DNA of 56,998 nucleotides from Alteribacillus sp041949975 (GCF_041949975.1 NZ_JBHFQG010000024.1:1-56998); one strand, 5' to 3'. Positions 17,841 through 26,059 are shown, counted from the stretch's first letter. Numbers and translations: made by a program. Notes: generated from the letters alone by a model not told the origin.

Positions 17841-19092
17841 AGCAGAACTCCAATTTCCAGAAAAAACATTAAATTATACACGCGAAACCATTTTTAAAGA
17901 AGTAGAGAGCCAGTTAAAACAGAACCATCTACCTGCTGGCGGGGAGATTGCTATTACAGCAGGAAGCAGGGGCATTTATAATATTGACGGTATTCTTAAG
18001 GATACATTGGACGCAGTTCGAAGCTTTGGATATACCCCGTTTCTTGTTCCAGCTATGGGGAGCCACGGCGGTGCAACAGCTGAGGGGCAATTAGAGGTAC
18101 TTCAGCATCTAGGTATTACAGATAAGACCATGGGAGCAGAAGTTCGAAGTTCTATGGATGTAGAGCTGATTGGTTATACCGAAAATGGTGTTCCGGCTTA
18201 TATGGATAAACACGCTTTTCATGCAGATGGAATTATTGTCGTGAACCGAATAAAGGCACACACTGCTTTTCGAGGAAATGTGGAAAGCGGGCTCAGTAAA
18301 ATGGTGACAATCGGGCTCGGGAAAATCCGTGGAGCCACTTTTGTTCACAGTCACGGGGCTTTAAAAATGGAAGAGAACATTACAGATGTATGCAAGACAT
18401 GTCTTGAAAAAGGTCCGGCCATTATGGGGCTTGCGATTGTAGAAAATGCTTATGATAAAACAGCTGTTATTAAAGGAGTAGAAAGAGAGCGGTGGTTCGA
18501 AAAGGAAGCGGAACTGTTGGAACAATCAAAAAGTATGATGCCGCAACTTCCTTTAGATAAGATAGATGTCCTTGTGATTGAAGAAATGGGTAAAAATTAC
18601 AGCGGTACTGGAATGGATCCTAACATTATTGGAAGGTGGAGGATTGACGGAGTACCAGAGCCTTCATCTCCTGCAGTAAATCGGATCGCTGTGCTGAATC
18701 TTTCGGAGGAATCATTTGGAAATGCCCAGGGAGTAGGTTTAGCAGACTTTATTACGCAGCGTTTAGCTGATCAGATCGACCGTCACGTCACCTATACGAA
18801 TGCTTTAACAAGCACCTATCTGCGCAGGGCCATGCTTCCGTTTATTTATGATACAGAGAAAGAAGCCATTGAAACGGCATGTAACAGTCTCGGACCGGAT
18901 GTGGACATGGACCAAATTATATTCCTTCAAATCCCTAATACGCTGCATTTAGAGAAAATGTATGTCAGCAAACAAGCACTTCATGAAATGGAAAAACAGA
19001 ACATTCCTTTAAAAAAAGGCAAACGGTTTTCCTTGACCTTTAATCAACAGGGAGAGCTGGCAATGAGGTTGAATGAAAAATCTTCTGTATAA
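17827..19092 (+). CDS. LarA-like / DUF2088 protein (lactate racemase domain family)
   Basis: About 421 residues, related to the nickel-pincer lactate racemase LarA and the wider DUF2088 family. Seen are an N-terminal domain with ITAGSRGIYN and VPAMGSHGGATAEGQ, then IVVNRIKAHTAFRGNVESG and the lysine- and histidine-bearing KIRGATFVHSHGALKM, then a C-terminal domain. LarA enzymes move a hydride at the alpha-carbon of 2-hydroxyacids using a nickel-pincer cofactor made by LarBCE; those genes are not in this window. An epimerase acting on a hydroxyacid or sugar acid would fit this operon. The start is set by AAAGGGGTGAG (17812-17822), giving TTG 17827 (GTG 17818 is an alternative); both overlap the end of the preceding gene. 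Confidence 0.8.
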   Translation: MQIIEAELQFPEKTLNYTRETIFKEVESQLKQNHLPAGGEIAITAGSRGIYNIDGILKDTLDAVRSFGYTPFLVPAMGSHGGATAEGQLEVLQHLGITDKTMGAEVRSSMDVELIGYTENGVPAYMDKHAFHADGIIVVNRIKAHTAFRGNVESGLSKMVTIGLGKIRGATFVHSHGALKMEENITDVCKTCLEKGPAIMGLAIVENAYDKTAVIKGVERERWFEKEAELLEQSKSMMPQLPLDKIDVLVIEEMGKNYSGTGMDPNIIGRWRIDGVPEPSSPAVNRIAVLNLSEESFGNAQGVGLADFITQRLADQIDRHVTYTNALTSTYLRRAMLPFIYDTEKEAIETACNSLGPDVDMDQIIFLQIPNTLHLEKMYVSKQALHEMEKQNIPLKKGKRFSLTFNQQGELAMRLNEKSSV

Positions 19093-19104
19093 AGGGGAAT
19101 GGAT

Positions 19105-19419
19105 ATGAGCAGCAAGTTGAATATTGAGTAAACAGAGCAAAATATGTCTTTTCTTATTGATGAAAAAGACAATGTAAGTGTCGCGCTGCAAAAAATAAAT
19201 GAAGGTGAACAATGTACCGTTCGGAAAGAAAAAGAAGAAGAAACGATAAGAGTTCTTGAAACCATAGATTTCGTCCACAAAATAGCAATGACAGATTTAG
19301 AAAAAGATGAAACTGTTATTAAATACGGAGAGGTAATTGGAAGGATGCAGCTGCCGGTTAAAAAAGGGAGTTGGATTTATAACCACAATATGTATTGTGA
19401 AAGGGGACAGAAATCATGA
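19105..19419 (+). pseudogene. UxaA/SuyA-like small subunit (SAF domain), nonsense mutation near start
   Basis: A ribosome binding site AAGGGGA and ATG at 19105 open a frame MSSKLNIE that is stopped at once by TAA (19129-19131). The same frame then continues SFLIDEKDNVSVALQKINE and ends with a typical SAF-domain stretch, KDETVIKYGEVIGRMQLPVKK, then a short GSWIYNHN. SAF proteins are the small subunits or N-terminal domains of altronate/galactarate dehydratases and of sulfolactate sulfo-lyase. An ATG at 19144 could restart translation of 91 residues but lacks a ribosome binding site. The following large-subunit gene is also broken, so loss of function is likely. It overlaps that gene by ATGA. 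Confidence 0.8.
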
Positions 19420-20002
19420 CCGATACTTTTTTCGGTTACGCCTGCGAAAACGGAACAGTGGGTATTCGCAATGAAATAGCTATAATTCCTCGGTTTTTTG
19501 TTCTGGTAAAGTAGCTGAGCGAATTGCTTACCAGGTGCCAGGTTCCGTTTATTTTCGTCACCCGGTGGGCTGCAGCTAAGTGGGGGAAGACCTAGAAATA
19601 ACGGCAAAGACTCTTATCCAAATTGGCAGAAATCCGAACTATGCAGGCGTTTTAGTAGTTGGTCTGGGCTGTGAGCGTTTTTCTCCGTATGAGTTAGCAG
19701 TTGGAATACGTCCATCCAAAAAAATGGTAGAAACCGTTGTTATTCAAAAAGAAGGAGATTCGTTGAAAGCTATTCAAGAAGGCATTAAAAAAGCGCGCGA
19801 AATAACAGGCAATTCAAAGACCTATCATAGAATGTTTGAAAATATTGACATAAATGTAGAAGAAGTGATTGAAGGTACGAAAATACTGAAGGAAAAAGGA
19901 GAAGAAATTTATAACGAAATGTTGGATGTTGCTTCTGGTAAAGGGGTGAAATCTGAAATTCTTGGCCACGATGAATTGTTTTGCATTACACGTGTTCGTT
20001 AA
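19416..20002 (+). pseudogene. UxaA/SuyB-like large subunit, frameshift, nonsense mutation and shortened
   Basis: The frame starts MTDTFFGYACENGTVGIRNE, the usual opening of the catalytic domain of altronate/D-galactarate dehydratase or SuyB-type proteins, and stops at TAG 19512 after a shift in the T-run near 19497. The shifted frame continues FCSGKVAERIAYQVPGSVYF then HPVGCS and is cut by TAA at 19576 where Gln is expected. The remainder, EDLEITAKTLIQIGRNPNYAG then VLVVGLGCERFSPYELA, runs to 20002. Full proteins have about 380 residues in this domain, so the C-terminal part is also short. Its position inside an otherwise intact operon suggests recent loss of one branch of the pathway. Confidence 0.85.
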
Positions 20003-20020
20003 GAAAGGTGGTGTGTAAGG

Positions 20021-20998
20021 ATGACAGTAAATGTGTTGTACTTTGATGAAGTGAATCCTGCTTTTAAACATGTTATTCAAGCAGCTGCTCCGGCATCGGT
20101 AAGTCTTTATTTTGCCAAGGAGCTTTCGGATGAATCATTAGAAAATCATATTAAAGAGGCAGATGCGTTTTTAGTTGCAACTGAAAAAATAAGCGGCTCC
20201 ACTATTGAAAAAGCAGAAAATTTAAAGTTTATCCAAAAGACAGGGGTCGGCGTTGATAATATTGATGTCGAAACCGCAAGCAAAAAAGGAATTCCGGTAG
20301 CTAACACACCGGGGATGAATGCTGCAGGAGTTGCTGAACTGACGATTTTACTTACTTTAGCTCTTTATAGGAAGCTTCCTTATGTCCATGAGCAAACAAC
20401 ATCAGGTAACTGGCCGATGTGGTCGGTCCGCACAAGTTCTTTTGAAATGGAAGGGAAAACTCACGGATTAATTGGGCTTGGAAACATTGGTAAAGAAGTA
20501 GCTAAACGCTCGCAAGCGTTTGGAACGTCTATCTTATACTTTGATAAATTGCGACTTTCAAAAGAAGAAGAGACAAAACGAAATTTAACCTATGTTTCTT
20601 TAAACACCTTAATAAAAGAATCAGATATTCTTAGCGTGCATGTGCCTCTCCTTCCAGAGACTCGGCATATTATCGGGAATCGGGAACTGAAAACGATGAA
20701 GTCCAGTGCCATTTTGGTTAATGTTTCAAGAGGAGGCACTGTAGATGAAAAAGCTTTAGCAGAAGCGTTGCAATATAAGAAGATAGCCGGAGCAGCAGTA
20801 GATGTTTGGGAAGAAGAACCTGTTCCAAAAGAAAATCCTCTTCTTTCTATGGAAGAAGTCATTGCGACTTCTCATATTGGAGCGGGGACGAAGGATACGT
20901 TAAACAAAGTGCTTGGCACTGCTTTTCAGAATATAGAAAGATTTATTCAAAAAAATGAAGCTCTCTTTATTATTAACGATGACCACGTTCATGCTTAA
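20021..20998 (+). CDS. D-2-hydroxyacid dehydrogenase (PGDH-like)
   Basis: A 325-residue NAD-dependent 2-hydroxyacid dehydrogenase. Seen are the N-terminal substrate lobe with KFIQKTGVGVDNID and IPVANTPGMNAAGVAEL, the Rossmann motif GLIGLGNIGKEVA at about residues 146-158, and the catalytic Arg in NVSRGGTVDEKAL, Glu in DVWEEEP and His in SHIGAGT. The length is that of catabolic or glyoxylate/phosphoglycerate-type members without an ACT domain, so a role in serine synthesis is less likely than reduction or oxidation of a 2-keto/2-hydroxy acid of the pathway. GAAAGGTGGTG lies before the ATG, and the FAH-family gene follows after 22 bp in the same operon. Confidence 0.88.
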   Translation: MTVNVLYFDEVNPAFKHVIQAAAPASVSLYFAKELSDESLENHIKEADAFLVATEKISGSTIEKAENLKFIQKTGVGVDNIDVETASKKGIPVANTPGMNAAGVAELTILLTLALYRKLPYVHEQTTSGNWPMWSVRTSSFEMEGKTHGLIGLGNIGKEVAKRSQAFGTSILYFDKLRLSKEEETKRNLTYVSLNTLIKESDILSVHVPLLPETRHIIGNRELKTMKSSAILVNVSRGGTVDEKALAEALQYKKIAGAAVDVWEEEPVPKENPLLSMEEVIATSHIGAGTKDTLNKVLGTAFQNIERFIQKNEALFIINDDHVHA

Positions 20999-21020
20999 TA
21001 GATAGAAAGGAAGGTACAAG

Positions 21021-21884
21021 ATGAGACTCGCTCAAATCATTGAAAAAAATCAAGAACAAGCTGTGATAGTAACAGAAGACAAGCAAATAAAAATATCAGA
21101 TATTAACGAAAAATTTTCATTAAGTTGGTCAAATACGATTTTTTCATTAATTGAAAATGAAGAATTATCTGATTTAACCAAATGGTATAACGAAAACAAA
21201 CATGAAATTTTAATGGAGAAGAAACTTTCTGCGGATAAATTTCAGCCATTATATAGGCATCCGGAAAAAATTTGGGGTATTGGACTGAATTATGTGGCTC
21301 ATGCTTCAGACCTGAGTGAAAAAGCACCCAGCACAGAACCGGCAAGCTTTATGAAACCCGCTACGACAATTATCGGACCAGAGGATGTCATTGAGATTCC
21401 TCAGCAATCTGAACGGACAACGGCTGAAGCAGAACTAGGACTTATTATAGGAAAAGAGTGCAAAGACGTCTCAGAAGAAGAGGCCGTCAATTATATAGCT
21501 GGGTATACAACGATTATTGATATGACAGCAGAAGATATATTAGAAAAAAATCCCCGCTATTTAACCCGTTCTAAAAGTTTTGATACGTTTTTTAGTTTCG
21601 GCCCGGAGCTTGTTACGACCGATGAGGTGGAAGATGTACACCAATTAAACGTAGCAACTGTGATAAACGGCAGTCTCCACCGTAAAAATAATGTAGCGAA
21701 TATGACGTTTACACCGTGGAACCTCGTTTCTTTTCACTCCAAAGTAATGACTTTAAAACCAGGTGATATTATTTCTACGGGTACGCCCGGGGCCATTCAT
21801 ATCAACGATGGAGACCGGGTAGAGTGTCATATCGATGGATTTACGCCGTTAGGAAACCAAGTGAAGGACTTGAAAAAACACTAA
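21021..21884 (+). CDS. Fumarylacetoacetate hydrolase (FAH) family protein
   Basis: A 287-residue protein with an N-terminal cap of about 75 residues and a FAH catalytic domain. It includes IWGIGLNYVAHASD, PASFMKPATTIIGPEDVIE, the metal-binding acidic pair in TAEAELGLIIG, the third ligand region TTIIDMTAED and the C-terminal GDIISTGTPGAIHINDGD. FAH-fold enzymes hydrolyse or decarboxylate 2-keto acids, hydrate dienoates, or dehydrate 2-keto-3-deoxy sugar acids (for example 2-keto-3-deoxy-arabinonate dehydratase). The last option would follow logically from the IlvD/Edd aldonate dehydratase in the same operon, but that is inference. AAAGGAAGG precedes the ATG. Confidence 0.88.
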   Translation: MRLAQIIEKNQEQAVIVTEDKQIKISDINEKFSLSWSNTIFSLIENEELSDLTKWYNENKHEILMEKKLSADKFQPLYRHPEKIWGIGLNYVAHASDLSEKAPSTEPASFMKPATTIIGPEDVIEIPQQSERTTAEAELGLIIGKECKDVSEEEAVNYIAGYTTIIDMTAEDILEKNPRYLTRSKSFDTFFSFGPELVTTDEVEDVHQLNVATVINGSLHRKNNVANMTFTPWNLVSFHSKVMTLKPGDIISTGTPGAIHINDGDRVECHIDGFTPLGNQVKDLKKH

Positions 21885-21909
21885 TATACAGCAATGGAGG
21901 CAGGTAAGG

Positions 21910-22701
21910 ATGGATCTATATTTAAAAGATAAATCAGTGATTGTGACAGCAGCTAGTAAAGGACTTGGAAAAGCCACCGCCAAAGAATTTGCAAGAGAAG
22001 AAGCACGCGTCCTTATATCAAGCCGAAATGCAGAAGAACTGGAAAAAACGGCCAAAGAAATACAAGAAGAAACCAATAATCCACATGTTTCATATTTAGT
22101 GTGCGACATTACAGATGCGGAATCTATAAAAAAATTGGTAGAACGAGCGGTGTCTGATTACGGTGCAGTGGATGTTCTGGTAAATAATGCTGGCGGGCCG
22201 CCAGCAGGTACATTTGAAAACTTTGATGACGAAGCTTGGCAGCATGCATTTGAATTAAATTTACTCAGCTTTATCCGGCTTATCCGTGAGGTGATGCCTT
22301 ACATGCAGCAACAACAAGAAGGAAAAATTATGAATTTCGCATCATCTTCTGTTAAACAGACTCTTGATAATCTGATTTTATCAAATACGTTCCGGGCAGG
22401 AATTGTAGGTTTAGCAAAAAGTCTGTCCCAGGAATTAGCGGCCGATAATATATTAATTAATACCCTCGGTCCAGGCCGTATAGCAACGGATCGTGTAGCT
22501 CAGCTGGATGAAAAAAGAGGCGAAAAACTTGGTAAGACATATGAGCAAGTAAGAGAAGAAACAGAAAAAAACATCCCAATAGGACGTTACGGCCAGCCAG
22601 AAGAATTTGCAAAACAAGCAGTATTTCTTTGTTCTGGAGCGAACACCTATGTAACGGGACAAACGTTTGTCGCAGATGGCGGTCTTGTAAAAGCTCTTTA
22701 A
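21910..22701 (+). CDS. SDR-family oxidoreductase without the usual Tyr-x-x-x-Lys
   Basis: A 263-residue short-chain dehydrogenase: cofactor loop TAASKGLGKATAKEF (about residues 12-26), VNNAGGPP, and the C-terminal TYVTGQTFVADGGLVK. The Ser of the catalytic set is in FASSSVKQ, but where YxxxK is expected the sequence reads LSNTFRAGIVGLAKSL. A group of SDR proteins from bacilli shares this Asn/Phe-Arg replacement; their chemistry may differ from ordinary alcohol/ketone reduction. It lies in the operon between the FAH and CoA-transferase genes with short gaps and is annotated as an oxidoreductase by fold only. Confidence 0.82.
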   Translation: MDLYLKDKSVIVTAASKGLGKATAKEFAREEARVLISSRNAEELEKTAKEIQEETNNPHVSYLVCDITDAESIKKLVERAVSDYGAVDVLVNNAGGPPAGTFENFDDEAWQHAFELNLLSFIRLIREVMPYMQQQQEGKIMNFASSSVKQTLDNLILSNTFRAGIVGLAKSLSQELAADNILINTLGPGRIATDRVAQLDEKRGEKLGKTYEQVREETEKNIPIGRYGQPEEFAKQAVFLCSGANTYVTGQTFVADGGLVKAL

Positions 22702-22730
22702 CACAAACGAATCGGATGGGAGTGGAAAAA

Positions 22731-23915
22731 ATGAATAAACCTCTAGAAGGAATAAAAATCCTGGATTTATCCCGTGTTTTAGCGGGACCGCTCGGTTCCA
22801 TGCAGTTAGCAGACCTCGGAGCTGAAGTTATTCGGATAGAGGCTCCTGAAGGAAAAGATGATATAAGGCACTGGTGGCCGTTTGTTGATGAAGAAAGCAC
22901 ATATTACCTTTCTGCTAACCGGAATAAAAAGTCAGTAACAATTAATTTAAAAAAAGACGAAGGAAAAGCATTATTTAAAAAGATGGCGTCCAAAGCAGAT
23001 GTTATCATTGAAAACTTCAAAACAGGAACGCTCGATCGTTTAGGTTTAGGTTATGAAACACTGAAACAACTAAAAGAAGACATTATTCTTTGTTCGGTAA
23101 CAGGGTATGGCCAAACAGGACCATATAAAAATCTGCCAGGTTACGACCCGGTAATCCAAGCCGTGGGAGGTCTTATGGATATTACCGGCCACCCTGATTC
23201 GGAAGCAACTAGAGTAGGCACACCTGTTGTTGACATTATGACTTCTCATTATGTGGCCATAAGTATTCTAGCAGCATTAAGGAAACGAGATATGAATGGG
23301 GATGGGGAGAGAATTGATTTATCTCTTTTGGATATTCAAGTCGCTTCACTTGGAAATATTGTAAGCAGCTATTTGTTAAAAGGGCATATCTCTAAAAGAA
23401 TGGGAAATGCGCACGGTAATATCACGCCATACGAGACTTTCCAATGTGCAGATAAACCCATTATGGTGGCAGCAGGAAATGACCGCATGTTTTATCAATT
23501 AACAGAAATGATGGGGCATCCTGAATGGAAAGAAGACCCCCGGTTTAAAACGAATGCAGATCGTATTGAAAATAGAACAGAGTTAAGAGAATTACTGGAG
23601 TCTGAGTTTGTAAAAAAAGGGGCAGACGAATGGGAAGAGCTCCTATCTTCAGCAATGATTCCATGCGGTCCGGTTAATAATGTAGAACAAGTTTTCAATC
23701 ATCCGCAAGTCAGAGCACGGCAGATGGTGCAAAACAGCAGTCATCCCACTTTAGGAGAAATAAAAACAGTACGAAACCCAATTAAATTTACAAATACAAG
23801 GGTAGAAGCAACATCTCATCCTCCTATATTAGGAGAGCATACAGAGGATATATTAATGGATTATGGGCTGTCTGAAAAAGAAATAAGAGTGTTGAAGGAA
23901 AACGGAGTCATTTAA
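22731..23915 (+). CDS. CaiB/BaiF-type (class III) CoA-transferase
   Basis: A 394-residue family III CoA-transferase. It opens with the family start PLEGIKILDLSRVLAGP, continues ADLGAEVIRIEAPEG and NRNKKSVTINLK, and carries the catalytic Asp in PGYDPVIQAVGG, where an aspartyl-CoA thioester is formed. The C-terminal part has the expected SNPN-like lobe closing ILGEHTEDIL. It transfers CoA between carboxylic acids, so the pathway probably passes through a CoA thioester; the acyl-CoA dehydrogenase upstream would be a natural partner. ATG 22731 is chosen over an in-frame extension that begins inside the SDR gene; GGGAGTGG lies 7 bases upstream. Confidence 0.9.
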   Translation: MNKPLEGIKILDLSRVLAGPLGSMQLADLGAEVIRIEAPEGKDDIRHWWPFVDEESTYYLSANRNKKSVTINLKKDEGKALFKKMASKADVIIENFKTGTLDRLGLGYETLKQLKEDIILCSVTGYGQTGPYKNLPGYDPVIQAVGGLMDITGHPDSEATRVGTPVVDIMTSHYVAISILAALRKRDMNGDGERIDLSLLDIQVASLGNIVSSYLLKGHISKRMGNAHGNITPYETFQCADKPIMVAAGNDRMFYQLTEMMGHPEWKEDPRFKTNADRIENRTELRELLESEFVKKGADEWEELLSSAMIPCGPVNNVEQVFNHPQVRARQMVQNSSHPTLGEIKTVRNPIKFTNTRVEATSHPPILGEHTEDILMDYGLSEKEIRVLKENGVI

Positions 23916-23999
23916 CCTGTTAAAACAACAGGACTCCTGTCCATTCTCTTCTACTACTTGTATAATAAATAGAGATGACGAAACGATGGGAGGACTCCG

Positions 24000-24329
24000 A
24001 TGGCTATTTTTCATACTTGTTTCATAGCTGGGCATGCCAGGCTGCCGCAGGGGATGGCAGCTCAAAGTATTTTTAACTCACTAACGATTACAGCGGAAGT
24101 CGACCGGCAGTATGGAGTGATTATCGAAGCATCCTGTACACTGGCAACGGACCATGGCCGCCAGTACATTCATGAAATTTTAAAAGGGATCAGTATTAAA
24201 AATGGTGTGGAAGAAGCGGAGAAATTAATCGAAACACAATATAGAGGAAAAGCTACAAATGCATTAATAGCTGCCTTGAAAGATTTACACCGCCAATATT
24301 TAATAGTGGCAGAAGATGAAAACAAGTAA
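24000..24329 (+). CDS. DUF3870 domain protein
   Basis: A 109-residue cytosolic protein resembling DUF3870. The sequence begins with a short strand, MAIFHTCFIAGHARLPQG, continues with VDRQYGVIIEASCTLATDHG and ends with a helical part containing GKATNALIAALKDLHRQY. The Cys at about residue 46 and the Thr/Asp after it are conserved in what I recall of this family. The function is unknown; members often sit in sugar-acid or C4-acid catabolic operons, as here. GGGAGG precedes the ATG. An 84-bp gap from the CoA-transferase gene contains a small CCTGTT/AACAGG hairpin without a T tract and a TATAAT hexamer, so the gene could also have its own promoter. Confidence 0.7.
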   Translation: MAIFHTCFIAGHARLPQGMAAQSIFNSLTITAEVDRQYGVIIEASCTLATDHGRQYIHEILKGISIKNGVEEAEKLIETQYRGKATNALIAALKDLHRQYLIVAEDENK

Positions 24330-24373
24330 AAAAGAAGAGGGAGTCCCAAGCAGGGGATGACCTCTTCTTTTTT
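24328..24373 (+). terminator. Terminator of the catabolic cluster
   Basis: The A-rich arm AAAAAGAAGAGG (24328-24340) pairs with CCTCTTCTTTTTT (24361-24373), with a loop of about 20 bases and a terminal T run. Confidence 0.85.
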
Positions 24374-24510
24374 GCTGAAAGGGCTTTCATTACATTTTAT
24401 TGACCGCAAAACGTCAAAAAGAATTGTCCTGCCCCGAATACTTTCATAGATAAGGAATTTATGAAAATTAAGGATCCCTTATCCAAAGCTATGTTAGCTA
24501 CGAGCAAAAA

Positions 24511-25632
24511 CTATTGTAAAGCAGCCTTGAGGTTAACGATGCCATTGCCATAATAGAAAGAATCACCAAGAGGGTCTGCTGTAGCATTTAGCTTTTGACG
24601 AATTTCTTCACTTGATAGACTGGGATCATTGTCAAGCATAAGGGAAGCAGCACCGGCGACGTGAGGCGAGGCCATAGAAGTACCGTCAAACGCTTCGTAA
24701 TTATCATTAGGCGTTGTACTTAAAACATTGACCCCTGGAGCCATGACTTCAAGCTCTTCCCCAACACTTGAAAAAGAAGCGCGGTTGTCGTTTTCATCAA
24801 CTGCTCCAACAGCCATAACGGAATCATACTTTGCCGGGTAGTTAATCGTATTAAAAAAGCCCAAAGAACCAGAGTTTCCGGCCGCTGCAATGACGGTAAT
24901 TCCAGCTTCATAAGCATTGTCGCTCGCTTCTTCAAGTGCTTGAGATCCCATAGTACCACCAAGACTCATATTGACGATGTCCATATTATTATCAATAGAC
25001 CATTCCAGTCCTTGAGCAATGCTGCTGAAATCACCGCTGCCATCTGCACCCAGTACTTTAACAGCATATAACTCAGCTTGAGGAGACATTCCCAATACCC
25101 CTGTATTATTATCCAACGATGCTATTGTGCCGGCAACGTGGGTGCCATGACCGTTTCTATCTGTTTGAGGGTCTGGTTCACTATCAACAAAGCTTACTCC
25201 GCCAGCAACGTGTAAATCCTCATGATTTCCGTCAATACCACTATCCAGCACAGCAACCTTTACACCGTTCCCGCTGATCCCGTCTCCATGTACATCAGGA
25301 GCTTCAAGCCTATCTAATCCCCATGGTATTTGTTGTTCCAAGGTTTCCATTTCTTCATTTTCTTCAATAAATTCAATATTTGGATTATTTTCAAGGGCGT
25401 TTGCAGCTTGTTTCGGAAGGGTTACCTCTAAAACGCTCATATATTCAAATTCATGTTCTACTTCCCCGTTTGCTTGTTTCACCTCTTCAAACTCTTCTTC
25501 TCCAACTTCCGTGTTAAAACCTATTAAATATTCGTTTCTTTCTGCTTGTTCTGCTTGAGCTTGTCCTGAACAGATAAACAGTCCAGAAATTATGGCAGTA
25601 CCAGCCAGCCAGCCCACCCAATTTTTTTTCAT
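24511..25632 (-). CDS. Secreted alkaline subtilisin (S8 serine protease) with I9 propeptide
   Basis: A 373-residue prepro-subtilisin: signal peptide 1-27 (ending AQA), inhibitor_I9 propeptide about 33-98, and a mature enzyme of about 275 residues. The catalytic triad is visible as D130 (VAVLDSGID), H162 (NGHGTHVAGT) and S319 (DGTSMASPHVAG). All three differ from BPN' numbering by exactly 98. The oxyanion Asn is in AAAGNSG. The mature part resembles high-alkaline subtilisins. A perfect AAAGGAGGT ribosome binding site precedes the ATG. About 130 bp upstream lies a perfect PlcR-type box, and the adjacent divergent unit encodes a PlcR-like regulator with its peptide, so quorum control of this protease is inferred. 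Confidence 0.95.
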   Translation of the reverse strand: MKKNWVGWLAGTAIISGLFICSGQAQAEQAERNEYLIGFNTEVGEEEFEEVKQANGEVEHEFEYMSVLEVTLPKQAANALENNPNIEFIEENEEMETLEQQIPWGLDRLEAPDVHGDGISGNGVKVAVLDSGIDGNHEDLHVAGGVSFVDSEPDPQTDRNGHGTHVAGTIASLDNNTGVLGMSPQAELYAVKVLGADGSGDFSSIAQGLEWSIDNNMDIVNMSLGGTMGSQALEEASDNAYEAGITVIAAAGNSGSLGFFNTINYPAKYDSVMAVGAVDENDNRASFSSVGEELEVMAPGVNVLSTTPNDNYEAFDGTSMASPHVAGAASLMLDNDPSLSSEEIRQKLNATADPLGDSFYYGNGIVNLKAALQ

Positions 25633-25761
25633 AGATTATACCTCCTTTATCTTGATAGATTTAGTATAATAGAATGATAAAAAGAATGAATTTTTAAATA
25701 ATTAAGATAAGAGAATAATAGAGGAAAAGAAAGAGGATTTAGCACATCATTCGATAAAATG

Positions 25762-25777
25762 TATGTAATTTTGCATA
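25762..25777. promoter_or_regulatory. PlcR-type box upstream of the subtilisin gene
   Basis: TATGTAATTTTGCATA fits the palindromic PlcR box TATGNANNNNTNCATA of the Bacillus cereus group at all ten fixed positions. It lies 129 bp upstream of the subtilisin start codon, within the spacing range seen for PlcR-controlled promoters. Assuming about 61 percent A+T, I estimate roughly 0.16 chance matches in a window this size, so the adjacency to a PlcR-like gene is meaningful though not proof. Confidence 0.75.
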
Positions 25778-25811
25778 TTTAGTTTGGCAGGTTTATTGAC
25801 TTAGCAGAACC

Positions 25812-25836
25812 AAAAAAATCCCATGCTGGGCATGGG
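25812..25836 (-). terminator. Terminator of the signalling-peptide gene
   Basis: Read on the minus strand, CCCATGC (25836-25830) pairs with GCATGGG (25826-25820) around a 3-base loop, followed by seven T (25818-25812). It makes the small peptide gene a monocistronic unit and separates it from the subtilisin promoter region. Confidence 0.85.
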
Positions 25837-25883
25837 GAAAAGAGGGGATATTTAATGAAACCTACAAAGGGTTAGTACGTGGG

Positions 25884-26015
25884 TTAATGTTCGTACGGAA
25901 GATCGACTGTTTTCACATTCTCAGCTTCAGATGCTGAGTCTGCTGATACACTACTTAGTGACAGCGGGATAACAATCGCCGTGACGAATAAATATTTTAA
26001 AAGTATTGATTTCAC
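25884..26015 (-). CDS. PapR-like secreted signalling peptide precursor
   Basis: A 43-residue ORF starting GTG at 26015 with an excellent AAGGGGGAA site 6 bases upstream. The product has a classic export signal: MKSILLKYLFVTAIVIPLSL followed by SSVSA, a likely cleavage site. A short acidic linker (DSASEAEN) leads to the C-terminal tail VKTVDLPYEH. The precursor of the B. cereus group PlcR ligand, PapR, is 48 residues, is exported by a signal peptide, and ends in a heptapeptide of the type ADLPFEF; an LPFEH variant group is also known. The final DLPYEH therefore strongly suggests the mature signal. Unlike papR, which lies downstream of plcR in the same direction, this gene is divergent from the regulator. 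It has its own terminator. The proteolytic maturation site is not known. Confidence 0.85.
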   Translation of the reverse strand: MKSILLKYLFVTAIVIPLSLSSVSADSASEAENVKTVDLPYEH

Positions 26016-26059
26016 GTGGCTTCCCCCTTGAGAAGTGGTAGTATTAATTATATAAAAAT

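Noticed and set aside
19144..19419. Intact 91-residue SAF-domain protein starting at ATG 19144
   Set aside because: This ATG has no ribosome binding site; the proper site and ATG lie at 19105 in the same frame with a stop between, so it is treated as a pseudogene, though low-level restart cannot be excluded.
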